Shown one piece after another: positions 1-9,137 of a DNA stretch of 64,000 bases. The notes beneath the pieces were generated by a model that had not been told where the DNA came from, searched no databases, and was given only the letters and a program-made list of their open reading frames with translations. Both the position numbers and the translations under genes were made by a program. Position 1 is the stretch's first letter, and every line of letters begins with the position of its first letter. The stretch spans positions 62,001-126,000 of the forward strand of contig JAAEOK010000045.1 in the NCBI GenBank assembly GCA_024244705.1, given 5' to 3'. The DNA comes from Alphaproteobacteria bacterium (lineage in GTDB: Bacteria; Pseudomonadota; Alphaproteobacteria; JAAEOK01).

Positions 1-724
1 CGACCACCTCCTGGAGGGCTTCGATCGACAACGACACTTCGGTCGTTGGGTCGAGGCTCAAGGCCATGCCTATGACGAAATCGGGCCCGGTTGCTTCGCG
101 AATGCGCCGTAGCACTTCGGCGGAAAACCTGGTTCGATTCTCGAGACTTCCGCCCCACCGATCGTCGCGTCGGTTCGACCATGGCGTCCAGAATTGCTCG
201 GGCAACGAGTGATAGGCGGCAAAAATCTCGACGCCGTCGAAGCCCGATTCCCTGGCCCGTAGGGCTGCCGCGACGAAGCCCTCAATGAGCTCTTCGATCT
301 CAGACTCGCTGACGGAGTGGCTGCCGTCGCTGTCGTGATAGGACGGTAATCCGGACGGTGACCAGTTGGGCTCGTACGAATTGTCATAATCGCCGTGCTG
401 GCCGACATGGTAAAGCTGGTGAATCATGACCGCGCCGATGCCGTGGCAAGTGTCGGTGATCCTACGGAAGGCCGGAATAATGGAATCGTCGTCGTGGCGA
501 AGATTGCCCCGGGTTAAAACCCCGGTGCGGTGAATCGGCACCGGTTCGACGACGATCATCGCCGCTCCACCACGCGCGCGCTCTTCGTAGTAGCCACGCA
601 TTCGCTCGCCGGGCAGCCCGTCGACCGACATGTTGTTGGTATGGGCGCCGAAATTGAGCCGATGCTTGAGCGTTACCGATCCGACCTTCAGCGGCTCGAA
701 TAGGTGCGGGAAGGGTGTCGTCAT
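1..724 (-). CDS. NADH:flavin oxidoreductase (old yellow enzyme/TMADH family), partial
   Basis: This is the N-terminal 241 residues of a TIM-barrel flavoenzyme; the 3' part lies beyond base 1. It starts at the ATG at 724, giving MTTPFPHLFEPLKVG. That opening, the HVGQHGD motif and the later FDGVEIFAAY and WGGSLENRTR segments are typical of the FMN-binding barrel of the trimethylamine dehydrogenase, 2,4-dienoyl-CoA reductase and N-methylproline demethylase group. The C-terminal FeS and NAD(P)H domains cannot be seen. It is divergent from a flavin reductase. Two more family members lie at 19150-21192 and 23004-25079, so demethylation of an N-methylated compound is a reasonable guess, but the substrate is unknown. 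Confidence 0.85.
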   Translation of the reverse strand, partial: MTTPFPHLFEPLKVGSVTLKHRLNFGAHTNNMSVDGLPGERMRGYYEERARGGAAMIVVEPVPIHRTGVLTRGNLRHDDDSIIPAFRRITDTCHGIGAVMIHQLYHVGQHGDYDNSYEPNWSPSGLPSYHDSDGSHSVSESEIEELIEGFVAAALRARESGFDGVEIFAAYHSLPEQFWTPWSNRRDDRWGGSLENRTRFSAEVLRRIREATGPDFVIGMALSLDPTTEVSLSIEALQEVV

Positions 725-877
725 CGTTCCGCCTTCGAAGCAATGCGGGGGCCGGTTTCCAGGCACCGGGTGGCTAAATTTCGCACGCTTGGAAGAGGCG
801 AGCCACCGCGAAATGCTAGGGCGAGACGCCCTGGACGGTTACAATGGACGACCAATGCGGTGACGAAGGAAAGCGTT

Positions 878-1822
878 GTGGCAGGCGGTGACTTTGATTC
901 CCTCGAATACCGGAAGGCGCTGGGCTGTTTTCTGACCGGTGTCACGGTCGTCACGACTGTCGACGAATTGGGCAGACCTCGCGGGTTCACGGCGAATTCC
1001 TTTACCTCCGTATCGATGGATCCGCCGCTTGTGCTGATTTGTATCGGCAACCACGCCCATAGCTATGGCGTATTTTCCGAGGCGGAGCATTTCGGCGTCA
1101 ATATCTTGAGCGAGCATCATCGCGAGGTTTCCAATATTTTTGCTTCCAAGCACCCGGAAAAATTCGCCCAGGTCGGCTGGAATCCGGGCGGACGCGGCTG
1201 TCCCTTGTTCGAGGATGCGGTCGCCTGGCTCGATTGCGTTGTGCACCAACGCGTCGAGGCGGGCGATCATATGATCCTGATCGGACGAGTCCTCGACTTC
1301 ACCCACTCGACACGCAGCCCGCTCGGCTATTGCCGAAGCAACTATGTTTCCCCGGGTCTCGACCAGGTGGCGGTCGGCCGGTCTGAGGGGCGAAAACGGC
1401 AGGTCGGTGCGATTCTGGAAACAGACGGAAGGTTACTCTTCCTGGTCGATCCCGGAACCGGCCATCTCACTCTGCCGGTCAGCGCCAGCTTGGGCGATGG
1501 GAGTGCCGATTCGGGCGGTCTTCTGGGCCTCCTCGCCGAGAATGGGGTCCACGCCGAGATCGAGTTTCTGTTCTCGGTCTATGACGACGACAATCACGGG
1601 CTGCAGGTCTTCTATCGCGGCACGGTGTTAAAGGATTTCGTGCCGGACCCAAAACAGACCCGGTTGTGCGGCTTCGACGAAATCCCGTGGGATGATCTTA
1701 CGGACCAGGCTACGCAGACAATGCTCCGCCGATATATCGACGAGCGGCGCAATGATCTGTTCGGCGTCTATGTCGGCGATTCCGACGCCGGGGATGTTCG
1801 CCGTCTGCAGCAGCCCGCCTGA
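878..1822 (+). CDS. Flavin reductase-like protein with C-terminal Nudix-like domain
   Basis: The first 160 or so residues form a split-barrel FMN reductase domain (GVTVVTT, RGFTANSFTSVS, NILSEHH, GRV). Such proteins reduce flavin with NAD(P)H for a partner monooxygenase. The remaining 150 residues resemble a Nudix fold, but the expected REUXEE catalytic glutamates are not visible, so hydrolase activity is doubtful. The total of about 314 aa resembles the two-domain reductase component of nitrilotriacetate-type monooxygenases. I chose GTG at 878 because AAGGAAA lies 7 nt upstream. GTG at 860 is possible, while the ATG at 704 lies inside the divergent gene and is unlikely. No partner monooxygenase is adjacent. 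Confidence 0.8.
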   Translation: MAGGDFDSLEYRKALGCFLTGVTVVTTVDELGRPRGFTANSFTSVSMDPPLVLICIGNHAHSYGVFSEAEHFGVNILSEHHREVSNIFASKHPEKFAQVGWNPGGRGCPLFEDAVAWLDCVVHQRVEAGDHMILIGRVLDFTHSTRSPLGYCRSNYVSPGLDQVAVGRSEGRKRQVGAILETDGRLLFLVDPGTGHLTLPVSASLGDGSADSGGLLGLLAENGVHAEIEFLFSVYDDDNHGLQVFYRGTVLKDFVPDPKQTRLCGFDEIPWDDLTDQATQTMLRRYIDERRNDLFGVYVGDSDAGDVRRLQQPA

Positions 1823-1948
1823 TATCGTCGGATGTTTCGGTAATACCGACCTTCAAGACAATTGTGAGAGCGGGCCAATTTTTTTGGTTCTCCGATGACC
1901 CCCGCGAAACGGCACCCATTCTCCCAATCGCGATCGGCCCAAGTCGCC

Positions 1949-1985
1949 ACCCCTATCGGGACGGTCCCAATCTTGCTATAGGGGT
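1949..1985 (+). promoter_or_regulatory. Nested inverted repeat in leader of MHS transporter
   Basis: The arms ACCCCTAT (1949-1956) and ATAGGGGT (1978-1985) pair perfectly and enclose a second small dyad, GGGAC/GTCCC (1958-1967). The structure lies 37 bp upstream of the transporter ATG. It could be an operator or an mRNA leader hairpin; the sequence does not decide between these. Confidence 0.4.
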
Positions 1986-2021
1986 CGGCCGTTCAAACGC
2001 ATTTCACCGGGACTCAATCCT

Positions 2022-3284
2022 ATGACCGAGTCGCAAGTCCTGCCGTCACGCCAGCGGGTCATCCTCGCCGGTTTGGTGGGGAATGTAATGGAGTGGTACG
2101 ATTTCGCCGTCTACGGCTACTTCGCGACCGTCATCGGACAGCTTTTCTTCCCCTCCGAGGATCCCGCCGTTTCCTTGATCGCAGCGTTCGGCGCCTTCGC
2201 CGCCGGATTTCTGGTTCGTCCGTTGGGCGGCCTGGTTTTTGGGCGCATTGGCGATCTCGTTGGCCGCAAGCGGGCGTTGATCCTATCCATGCTAGCGATG
2301 GCATTGCCGACCGTGTTGATCGGCTGCCTGCCATCCTACCAGACGATCGGAATTGCGGCGCCGGTCTTGATCGTCCTGTTGCGCATCGTGCAGGGCCTCT
2401 CGGTCGGGGGCGAATATACGGGTTCGGTCGTTTTCCTGGTCGAAAACGCACCCGCCAATAGTCGTGCGACAAACGCGATCTGGGGCCCTTGGGGCGCGGT
2501 CTTGGGCATTCTGATCGGGTCGGGGATCGGCGATCTGTTGACCACGGTACTGACCGAGCAGCAAATCACCAGCTGGGGTTGGCGGCTGCCGTTCTTCGCC
2601 GGAATTCTTGTCGCGGGCGTCGGTTTCGTTATTCGAAACTCGCTGCAAATAGTGGAACCAGGCGGTCAGACCAGGAGTCCGATTCGCGATTCGTTCGGCG
2701 TGCATCGCTGGGCCGTGATCAAGGTGGCATTGCTCAATGTGGGCAATGGCGTCGGCTTCTACGCTGCCTTCGTGTACGCGGTGACCTACATCCGCGACAT
2801 CGACAATTTGCCGGAGAACGTCGCGTTCAATCTGAATACCGGTGCAATGACGCTACTGCTGCTTATCATGCCGCTGGCGGCCTGGGCGGCGGACCGTATA
2901 GGGCGAAAGCCGATGGTGATCGCCGGTGCAACATTGCTCGCGTTTGGCGCGGTCCCTTTCTTTATGCTGATCCACACCACCGATCCGCCGACGATTTTCC
3001 TGGGAGAACTCGGGTTCGTACTTGCACTCGGTCTGTTGGCCGGAGGGATCGTTCCCGCCATGGTCGAAATGATTCCGCACGCCGTACGCTGCACCGGGCT
3101 GGCCTTTGCCTACAATGCCTCGATCGGCTATTTCGGTGGCACCACGCCGCTGATTGCCGCTTGGCTCATCACCGCGACCGGCAATCCGATCGCGCCCGCA
3201 TTCTGGATCGCGGGATGCGGGGCGGTGACTCTGATCACCGCGATATTCCTGATGCACGAAACCCGATTCGAGCCTTTACGATAA
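2022..3284 (+). CDS. MFS transporter, metabolite:H+ symporter (MHS) family
   Basis: A 420-aa polytopic inner-membrane protein with about 12 hydrophobic segments. MHS hallmarks are EWYDFAVYG near residue 25, the loop 2-3 motif GRIGDLVGRKRAL, and RIVQGLSVGGEYTGS in helix 4; the second motif-A copy is DRIGRKP. Relatives carry proline/betaine, 2-oxoglutarate, citrate or shikimate with protons, and the substrate here cannot be told. It stands alone between a flavin reductase and a convergent MetX-like hydrolase. Betaine or a dicarboxylate would fit the gene content of the window, but that is inference. Confidence 0.9.
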   Translation: MTESQVLPSRQRVILAGLVGNVMEWYDFAVYGYFATVIGQLFFPSEDPAVSLIAAFGAFAAGFLVRPLGGLVFGRIGDLVGRKRALILSMLAMALPTVLIGCLPSYQTIGIAAPVLIVLLRIVQGLSVGGEYTGSVVFLVENAPANSRATNAIWGPWGAVLGILIGSGIGDLLTTVLTEQQITSWGWRLPFFAGILVAGVGFVIRNSLQIVEPGGQTRSPIRDSFGVHRWAVIKVALLNVGNGVGFYAAFVYAVTYIRDIDNLPENVAFNLNTGAMTLLLLIMPLAAWAADRIGRKPMVIAGATLLAFGAVPFFMLIHTTDPPTIFLGELGFVLALGLLAGGIVPAMVEMIPHAVRCTGLAFAYNASIGYFGGTTPLIAAWLITATGNPIAPAFWIAGCGAVTLITAIFLMHETRFEPLR

Positions 3285-3325
3285 TGCCGGCCAGGCCATG
3301 GCCATGGGTTCGGTTTGCGGCCCGC

Positions 3326-4351
3326 CTAGGTATCGGCCAATAGCTCGCGGCAGGCATCGTCGAAGAACGCGGTGAAGCCCGGATGCCGGCCCGGTGAGGC
3401 GACGCAATGCCCCCATGACGAGTCGAAGATCCGCAGCTCGGCGCTACGCATCTGTTGAATCTCGATCATGTTGTCTTCCGGCGGGAAATAGAGGTCGGTC
3501 GTGCATGGCATGACGATCGCGCGCGCTTGGATCGCGTCGAGCGCACGTGCGAAGTCTCCGTCATAGAGAGCATTGGCGCTAATATCGCCTTGCTGCCACG
3601 TCCACAGCATCGCCAGTAGATCGTTGGCGTCCCAATTCAGATGGTCCTCCTCCCAGTCCAGCAGCAGTTCCTCTACGCTATCGAATCCGAGCTCGCGGTA
3701 CTGCCCTTCACGGTAGAAGGTTTGCGAGTAGGCCCAGCCGGCATAGACGCGACCAAAGGCCCTGAGGCCGACTTCGGGAGGCGCGCTGTATTCTCCGCCA
3801 TTCCAAGCGCAATCCGCTTGCAACGCCACCCGGATACCGTCGAGAAAAACGAAATTGTGTGGCGACGTCTTCGCCGAGCCGCAAAACGGCAAGATGCTCC
3901 GTACCATGTCGGGAAACTGGGCGGCCCACTGGTAGGATTGGCAACCGCCCATCGACCACCCGGTAACCAGGGCGATGCGCTCGACGCCGAGCTCCTCGGT
4001 CAACAGCCGATGCTGGCACGCGACGTTGTCGTAGAAAGTCGTCCTCGGAAAACGAGGACCATCGAACGGCGCGGCGGTATTGCTGGGCGATGACGACAAG
4101 CCGTTGCCGAACAGGTTTGGCGATACGATGAAATGTCGGGCGGGGTCTATCGCACGGCCTTCGCCGATATAGCCGGCGCAGTCACGGTGGGTACCGGTGT
4201 AGTAGGTCGGAAGGACGACGACGTTGTCACCGGCGCCATTCAGTTCGCCCCAGGTCCGATAGACAAGTTTCGCGGCCGGCAACACCGCGCCCGATTGCAG
4301 GCTGACGTCACCAAGTTCGAAGGTCGTATATTCATCGACCGCAACGTTCAT
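3326..4351 (-). CDS. Alpha/beta hydrolase of the homoserine O-acetyltransferase (MetX) family
   Basis: A 341-aa single-domain protein with the MetX fold. It has the nucleophile elbow GWSMGG (Ser133), an oxyanion-side SPNLFGNG loop near residue 78, a late acidic residue in TTDLYFP and a terminal histidine in SWGHCVASPGRHPG, completing a Ser/Asp/His triad. True MetX proteins acetylate homoserine for methionine synthesis. This one lacks obvious methionine-pathway neighbours and may belong to the less-characterised MetX-like acyltransferase/esterase branch. The start has a strong GGGAGGAG site 5 nt upstream. It is convergent with the MHS transporter. Confidence 0.8.
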   Translation of the reverse strand: MNVAVDEYTTFELGDVSLQSGAVLPAAKLVYRTWGELNGAGDNVVVLPTYYTGTHRDCAGYIGEGRAIDPARHFIVSPNLFGNGLSSSPSNTAAPFDGPRFPRTTFYDNVACQHRLLTEELGVERIALVTGWSMGGCQSYQWAAQFPDMVRSILPFCGSAKTSPHNFVFLDGIRVALQADCAWNGGEYSAPPEVGLRAFGRVYAGWAYSQTFYREGQYRELGFDSVEELLLDWEEDHLNWDANDLLAMLWTWQQGDISANALYDGDFARALDAIQARAIVMPCTTDLYFPPEDNMIEIQQMRSAELRIFDSSWGHCVASPGRHPGFTAFFDDACRELLADT

Positions 4352-4549
4352 CTAGCTCCTCCCAAAGATCTCGTCCCGTCGCCATCGACTACGACAGGGT
4401 GAAGTTCCGTCAATTTCCGAAAACCTTAGGATAACCGGGAATGCCCGTCGATATCCGATGAGTCGGTCGCGGCGTCTGTATCGGCATTGTCCAGGCCCCC
4501 CATTCGAGGTGCGGGGCACGGAGTGGTTCAATAGAAACCGAGGCGGCCG

Positions 4550-5683
4550 CTAGCCGAGGATTTGGCGGGCGATGATGTTGCGTTGGACTTCGGACGCGCC
4601 TTCGAAGATACGCATGATTCGGACATCGCGCACATAGCGCTCCAAGGGCAATGCGCGGCTAAACCCGTAGCCGCCATGCAATTGTAAAGCCAAGTCGGTC
4701 ACCTTTGCCGCCATTTCGGAGGCGAACAGTTTTGCCATCGATGCCTCCTTGGAGAAACGTGCACCTTGTTGGCGGAGGCTCGCCGCGTTCTCGGCAAGGA
4801 GTCGCGCAGCGTCGCATTGGGTTGCCATATCGGCCAGCATCCACTGCACGCCCTGATATTCGGCGAGTTGCATGCCTCCGACCTTGCGTTCCTCGACCCA
4901 GGACAGCGTGGCATCGATTGCGGCTTGGGTGATACCGAGACACATTCCGGCGACTTCGACGCGTCCATTGTCGAGCACCCGCATGGCTGTTCCAAATCCG
5001 CTACCTTCCGTTCCGACCAGGTTTTCGATCGGGACGATGCAATCGAACGACAATTCGAAGATATGTCCGCCGCGAACGCCCATTGTCGGTTCGGCAGGGC
5101 CGTATGTCAGGCCGGGGGACCCACGATCGACGATAAATGCGCTGATGCCGCGGTGACCGGCATCAGCATCGGTGACGGCAAAGACCACAATGAAATCCGC
5201 CACCGCACCGTTCGAAATAAAGTGCTTGGTGCCGGCAATATGATATCCGTTCTCCGACCTTGTCGCCCGCGTCCGCATGTCCGCCGGGTTTGATCCGGCC
5301 CCCGGCTCGGTTAGCGCGAATGCGCCAAGATTGCGGCCCGTCGCTGCGTCGGGCAGATACCGCTGACGGATGTCATCGTCGCCGCCGATCAGTATTGAGT
5401 CCGAAGCGAGAAAATGCGCGGTGACCGCGGAGGCAGTCGCGGCGCATGCTCCGGCAATGCTCTCGACCGCTCTCAACAGGGCCGGCGCGGACATCCCTGG
5501 CCCGCCCCACTGCTCGGGTAAATTCATGCCCATGATGCCGAGCTCCGACAGCCCCGCCAAATGTCGGGCAATAAACTCTTCCCTTTCGTCGATCTCCTGC
5601 GCTGCCGGGGCGAGCCTATCGGTGGCATAGGCGGCGACCGCGTCGCACATCGCCCGGTCCGTATCCGAGAGCCCCGTCGTCAT
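4550..5683 (-). CDS. Acyl-CoA dehydrogenase
   Basis: A 377-aa FAD enzyme of the ACAD family. It has an all-alpha N-terminal domain, the flavin/substrate motif FALTEPGAGSNPADM (around 117-131), the GTKHFISNG strand, and the C-terminal LQLHGGYGFSRALPLERYVRD segment. Glu361 in FEGASEVQRN sits where many ACADs place the catalytic base. It would oxidise an acyl-CoA to the 2,3-enoyl-CoA and pass electrons to ETF. Its start overlaps the end of the upstream CoA transferase gene by 4 bp, so the two are co-translated and probably act on the same acid: CoA transfer followed by dehydrogenation. Chain length is unknown. Confidence 0.92.
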   Translation of the reverse strand: MTTGLSDTDRAMCDAVAAYATDRLAPAAQEIDEREEFIARHLAGLSELGIMGMNLPEQWGGPGMSAPALLRAVESIAGACAATASAVTAHFLASDSILIGGDDDIRQRYLPDAATGRNLGAFALTEPGAGSNPADMRTRATRSENGYHIAGTKHFISNGAVADFIVVFAVTDADAGHRGISAFIVDRGSPGLTYGPAEPTMGVRGGHIFELSFDCIVPIENLVGTEGSGFGTAMRVLDNGRVEVAGMCLGITQAAIDATLSWVEERKVGGMQLAEYQGVQWMLADMATQCDAARLLAENAASLRQQGARFSKEASMAKLFASEMAAKVTDLALQLHGGYGFSRALPLERYVRDVRIMRIFEGASEVQRNIIARQILG

Positions 5684-6903
5684 GGCCTCTCTCCCATCGG
5701 TATTGCGCCAGATTCGGCAAGGGCATCGATACGTTCCCTCGAATAGCCCAGCATATCCGAGAGTATCGAGTAAGTATCCTGCCCCAAATCAGGGGCCGGT
5801 CGCGATGGGCCCGGCGCGATGCCGCCGAATTGGACCGGCTGCCTGATCGCCGGAATTTCGCCCAGCCGCGGGTGGGATAGCGTTGACAGAAGCCGCCGCG
5901 CCACCACCTGCATGCCTGTCGCGACCTCGTCGACGGACAAGACCGGTGCCGCTGGGACATCGGCGTCGGTCAATATTTCGACGATGTTCGCCACGGAGTG
6001 CTTCCGGCTCCATTGCTCAATGATGTCGCGCAAGATGGGCTCATGACGCGTACGGTCTTCATCGGAAGAAAACCTCTCGTCCTCGCCGATCTCCGTTCGT
6101 CCGATTACCTCGGTGAACCGGGTAAATTGGGCATTGCTCAATACGGCAATCACGACATGCCCGTCGGCCGCGCCAAATGTCCCGAATGGGGTCGACAGGG
6201 GATGGCGATTCCCGACCCGCTTCGGGAGCTGTCCGGCAAATAGCCATTGGCTAAGGGCCATCGGCATGAATGTAAAAAGCGCATCGACCATGGCGACATC
6301 GATATGTGTGCCGAGGCCCGATCTTTCACGACCGAGGAGGGCAATCGCGATCGCCCATGAGGCATAGAGCCCGGCGCAAAGATCGCCGATTGACTCGCCG
6401 ACCATGAATGGCGGCCCCTCGGGGTCCCCCGTTACCGACATCAGGCCGGACATCGCCTGCGCGATCAGGTCATAGGCAGGTCGTTCGGAGAAGGGTCCTG
6501 ACTGGCCGAATCCGGACACACTCACGTAGACGAGGTCCGGTTTGATTTCGGATAGGCGTGCATAGCCAATCCCCAGCCGTGCTGCCACGCCCGGCTTGAA
6601 ATTCTCGACGACGACATCGGACTGGGCCGCCAGTTCCCGAGCCAAGGCCGCGCCCTGCGCGGTTTTCAGGTCGATGACGACGCTTTTCTTGCCGCGGTTC
6701 ATCATCTGGAACAGCGCGCTCTCACCATCCTTGAACGGACCAATCGATCGGTAATCATCACCCCGTGGGGATTCGATCTTGATAACCTCCGCGCCAAGGT
6801 CGGCAAGCAGCGCCGTACAGAATGGGCCGGCCAGAACCCGCGTGAAATCCAAGATGCGAATACCGGAAAGCGGTGCCCAATCGGTTTCGGTGGGGCTGCT
6901 CAA
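5680..6903 (-). CDS. Class III CoA transferase (CaiB/BaiF family)
   Basis: A 407-aa protein with the interlocked-ring CoA transferase signatures: LDFTRVLAGPFCT, GAEVIKIESPRGDD, the MMNRGKKSV strand, VENFKPG and the catalytic aspartate in IGDLCAG (about Asp174). It would transfer CoA from a donor thioester to a carboxylic acid through an aspartyl-CoA intermediate. It is followed by an acyl-CoA dehydrogenase with an ATGA-type overlap, so it probably activates the dehydrogenase's substrate. L-carnitine, crotonobetaine, succinyl and 2-methylacyl acids are known substrates of relatives; nothing here selects one. Confidence 0.9.
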   Translation of the reverse strand: MSSPTETDWAPLSGIRILDFTRVLAGPFCTALLADLGAEVIKIESPRGDDYRSIGPFKDGESALFQMMNRGKKSVVIDLKTAQGAALARELAAQSDVVVENFKPGVAARLGIGYARLSEIKPDLVYVSVSGFGQSGPFSERPAYDLIAQAMSGLMSVTGDPEGPPFMVGESIGDLCAGLYASWAIAIALLGRERSGLGTHIDVAMVDALFTFMPMALSQWLFAGQLPKRVGNRHPLSTPFGTFGAADGHVVIAVLSNAQFTRFTEVIGRTEIGEDERFSSDEDRTRHEPILRDIIEQWSRKHSVANIVEILTDADVPAAPVLSVDEVATGMQVVARRLLSTLSHPRLGEIPAIRQPVQFGGIAPGPSRPAPDLGQDTYSILSDMLGYSRERIDALAESGAIPMGERP

Positions 6904-6967
6904 ATCGCGCTCCCTGAGGTTTCCGCGCGATACCCGCGCCGAAATCCTGTCAATGCATCTCGTCGGT

Positions 6968-8188
6968 TCACGTCAGCCATTTGGAAATGATCTCGATGAA
7001 AAATTTGATCGTCGCCGCATTCAAGATGTCGATGAAAAACGCGCCGACCAAGGGCACAACCAAGAATGCCTTTGACGAAGGCCCGAAGTTGCGGGTGATG
7101 GAGTCCATGTTCGCGATTGCCACGGGTGTTGCACCGAGACCGAGGCCGACGAAACCAGCGGTGATCACGCTTGCATCGTAGTCCCGCCCCATGGCACGAA
7201 AAACGATAAGAACCGCGAAGAGCGTCATGACCAGGACCTGGATCATCAGCACCACGACGATGGCCACCGCGGCATTGGACAGAATCCATAATTGCATGCT
7301 CATCAGGCTCATGCTGAGGAAGATGTTAAGGCTGACGTCGCCGATCCGATCGATGATCACGCGGTGGATCCGAAAGCGGAAGACGTCGGAAAGGTTCGTG
7401 ATGACGATGCCGACAAACATGGAAGTCAGAAACCCAGGCAGCACTACTCCGTGTTCAAACAAGGCCTCGTTCACGAAGCCGCCAAGCGCGACGCAGATCG
7501 TTAGAACCAAAATGGCGGTCAGGCTATCGAACAGCGTGGTCGTATCGCCTTCGGGCCTGGGCGCCGCGTCGATTATCGTGGTCTCCCGGCCCTCCGGTCC
7601 ACGCAGCTTGTGCTTTGTAATCAATCGCTTCGCAATCGGACCGCCGAGAAGACCGCCGGCAATCAATCCGAATGTGGCAAACGCGATGCCAATTTCGTTA
7701 GCGCCTTCTAGTCCCGCCGCCGCGGCTTCATCACTCCAAGCGATTGCGGTGCCGTGACCACCGGCAAGTGAAACGCTTCCACCCATCAAGCCGAAGCCCG
7801 GATCGACGCCGAGAAGCATCGCAAGGCCGATACCCGTGATATCCTGGACGACCAGGAAGACCCCGGCGATGACGGTGAGTAAGGCGAGCGCCTTGCCGCC
7901 AGCGACGAGTGTTCTGAATTTCGCCGATATCCCGATAGTGCTGAAGAAGACGAGCAAGAGAATATCGCGAAGCTGCAGATCGAATCGTATTTCGAGGTCG
8001 GCGAAGCTGTAGATCAGGGCGACAACGGCACTGCAGATGAGCCCACCGGTCACGGCGGGCGGAATGTAGTAGTCGCTGAGGAATCGGATCTTTCGGTTCA
8101 GGAACATGCCGAGATAGAGCACAAGGATACTCAGCATCAGGACATCCTGTACATCGAGCTGGTATTGGGAGACAACACCCGAATCCAA
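6968..8188 (-). CDS. gltS: Sodium/glutamate symporter
   Basis: A 406-aa polytopic membrane protein with two pseudo-symmetric halves, matching the ESS/GltS family. Seen are the YYIPPAVTGGLI segment, FFSTIGISAKF and the re-entrant SLAGGHGTAIAW motif in the first half, with FVGLGLGATPVAIANM as its counterpart in the second. Family members import L-glutamate with Na+. The start is TTG with GGAG 8 nt upstream. It lies between the CoA transferase and a PhyH-type dioxygenase on the same strand with gaps of 60 to 65 bp; any operon link is uncertain. Confidence 0.9.
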   Translation of the reverse strand: MDSGVVSQYQLDVQDVLMLSILVLYLGMFLNRKIRFLSDYYIPPAVTGGLICSAVVALIYSFADLEIRFDLQLRDILLLVFFSTIGISAKFRTLVAGGKALALLTVIAGVFLVVQDITGIGLAMLLGVDPGFGLMGGSVSLAGGHGTAIAWSDEAAAAGLEGANEIGIAFATFGLIAGGLLGGPIAKRLITKHKLRGPEGRETTIIDAAPRPEGDTTTLFDSLTAILVLTICVALGGFVNEALFEHGVVLPGFLTSMFVGIVITNLSDVFRFRIHRVIIDRIGDVSLNIFLSMSLMSMQLWILSNAAVAIVVVLMIQVLVMTLFAVLIVFRAMGRDYDASVITAGFVGLGLGATPVAIANMDSITRNFGPSSKAFLVVPLVGAFFIDILNAATIKFFIEIISKWLT

Positions 8189-8247
8189 GTCGACTACTCC
8201 ATATTGGCCTCGATTAACCGGACCGGCAGCCGGGCTTGAAATCGCGG

Positions 8248-9084
8248 CTATAGGCGCCCCGTCTTGTGTTCGGCGCCATGGTAAAGAATATCCCGCACGA
8301 CGCCGGCCGCCTTGCGATGGAATTCGACGGCATCGGGATCAAGATCACGTACCGGCTGCGGTGTGTGATGGAAGTTGCGGTGACTGTCCGTGCCCCGTAC
8401 CAGAGCGGCGCTATCCCAGCCGACAACGCTCTGATAGGCCGAAGTCGGAATGAAATGCATCGACACACCTATGCGTCGGTCATCCGACACGTTGGGGCCC
8501 GAAGCGTGCGCGAGCCGAACATTGTGGAGCGACATCTCTCCCGGACTAAGCGGCATGGCGACCGTCGCCGAGTCTTCGATTTTCTCGACAATCTCTTGGC
8601 CCCGGGTCAGCATATTCGAATCGGCGTAGCGATCCTCGTGCTGCATGATGTCCCCAATGTGGGAGCCTGGGAGCACGCGCATGCAACCGCTTTCAAGCGT
8701 TGCCGGAGAAAGAGCAAGCCAAGCCGAAACGACTTCGCCGCCGGCCAGCCCCCAATAGGTAATGTCCTGGTGCCAGGAGACAAAACTCGGCGCATGGGCC
8801 TCTTTGATCCACAGCAATGTGTTCCAGCAGAGGATGTTGGGACCGAGGATATCTTCGATTGGGTCGACAACACACGGGTCCCGGATCAGATCGTCCAACC
8901 ATTTGAATAACAGGTGGGATTTGTTGCGCTGTTCGGGTCTCAGCGCGCCACCTTGAGCGGCCTCGAATGTTTCGAGCTGGTTGCGAAGGTCGGCGACCAA
9001 CGTTTGTGAAAGCACTGGCACCGGGAAGAAGTAGCCGTCGTTTCGAAACTGGGTCAGTGCTGTGTCGGACAGCGCGCGCGCCAT
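8248..9084 (-). CDS. Phytanoyl-CoA dioxygenase (PhyH) family Fe(II)/2-oxoglutarate oxygenase
   Basis: A 278-aa soluble protein. The iron-binding HxD is in SWHQDITYWG (around residue 105), the distal histidine in LAHASGPN, and the 2-oxoglutarate-binding arginine in the following DDRRIGVSMHF stretch. Family members hydroxylate unactivated carbons; ectoine hydroxylase EctD belongs to the same superfamily but has a different signature, so I do not call it EctD. A purine-rich GGGGGAAT lies about 7 nt before the ATG. The substrate is unknown. The upstream gene on this strand is the NicO-type metal transporter, 53 bp away. Confidence 0.88.
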   Translation of the reverse strand: MARALSDTALTQFRNDGYFFPVPVLSQTLVADLRNQLETFEAAQGGALRPEQRNKSHLLFKWLDDLIRDPCVVDPIEDILGPNILCWNTLLWIKEAHAPSFVSWHQDITYWGLAGGEVVSAWLALSPATLESGCMRVLPGSHIGDIMQHEDRYADSNMLTRGQEIVEKIEDSATVAMPLSPGEMSLHNVRLAHASGPNVSDDRRIGVSMHFIPTSAYQSVVGWDSAALVRGTDSHRNFHHTPQPVRDLDPDAVEFHRKAAGVVRDILYHGAEHKTGRL

Positions 9085-9137
9085 GTTCTATTCCCCCTAA
9101 CGCCCAAACGAGCGCTTACCTGGCTTCATACCGATCA

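Noticed and set aside
1870-1895. T-run after the flavin reductase as an intrinsic terminator
   Set aside because: The run of seven T is flanked only by a 4-bp CCAA/TTGG pairing; there is no GC-rich stem before it.
4352-4549. SAM-II riboswitch upstream of the MetX-like gene
   Set aside because: Such elements are common before metX in alphaproteobacteria, but I could not find the expected pseudoknot sequence. Only a strong ribosome site is visible.
8248-9084. Ectoine hydroxylase EctD
   Set aside because: It is a PhyH-family oxygenase, but the EctD signature around the iron site is not seen and no ect genes are adjacent.
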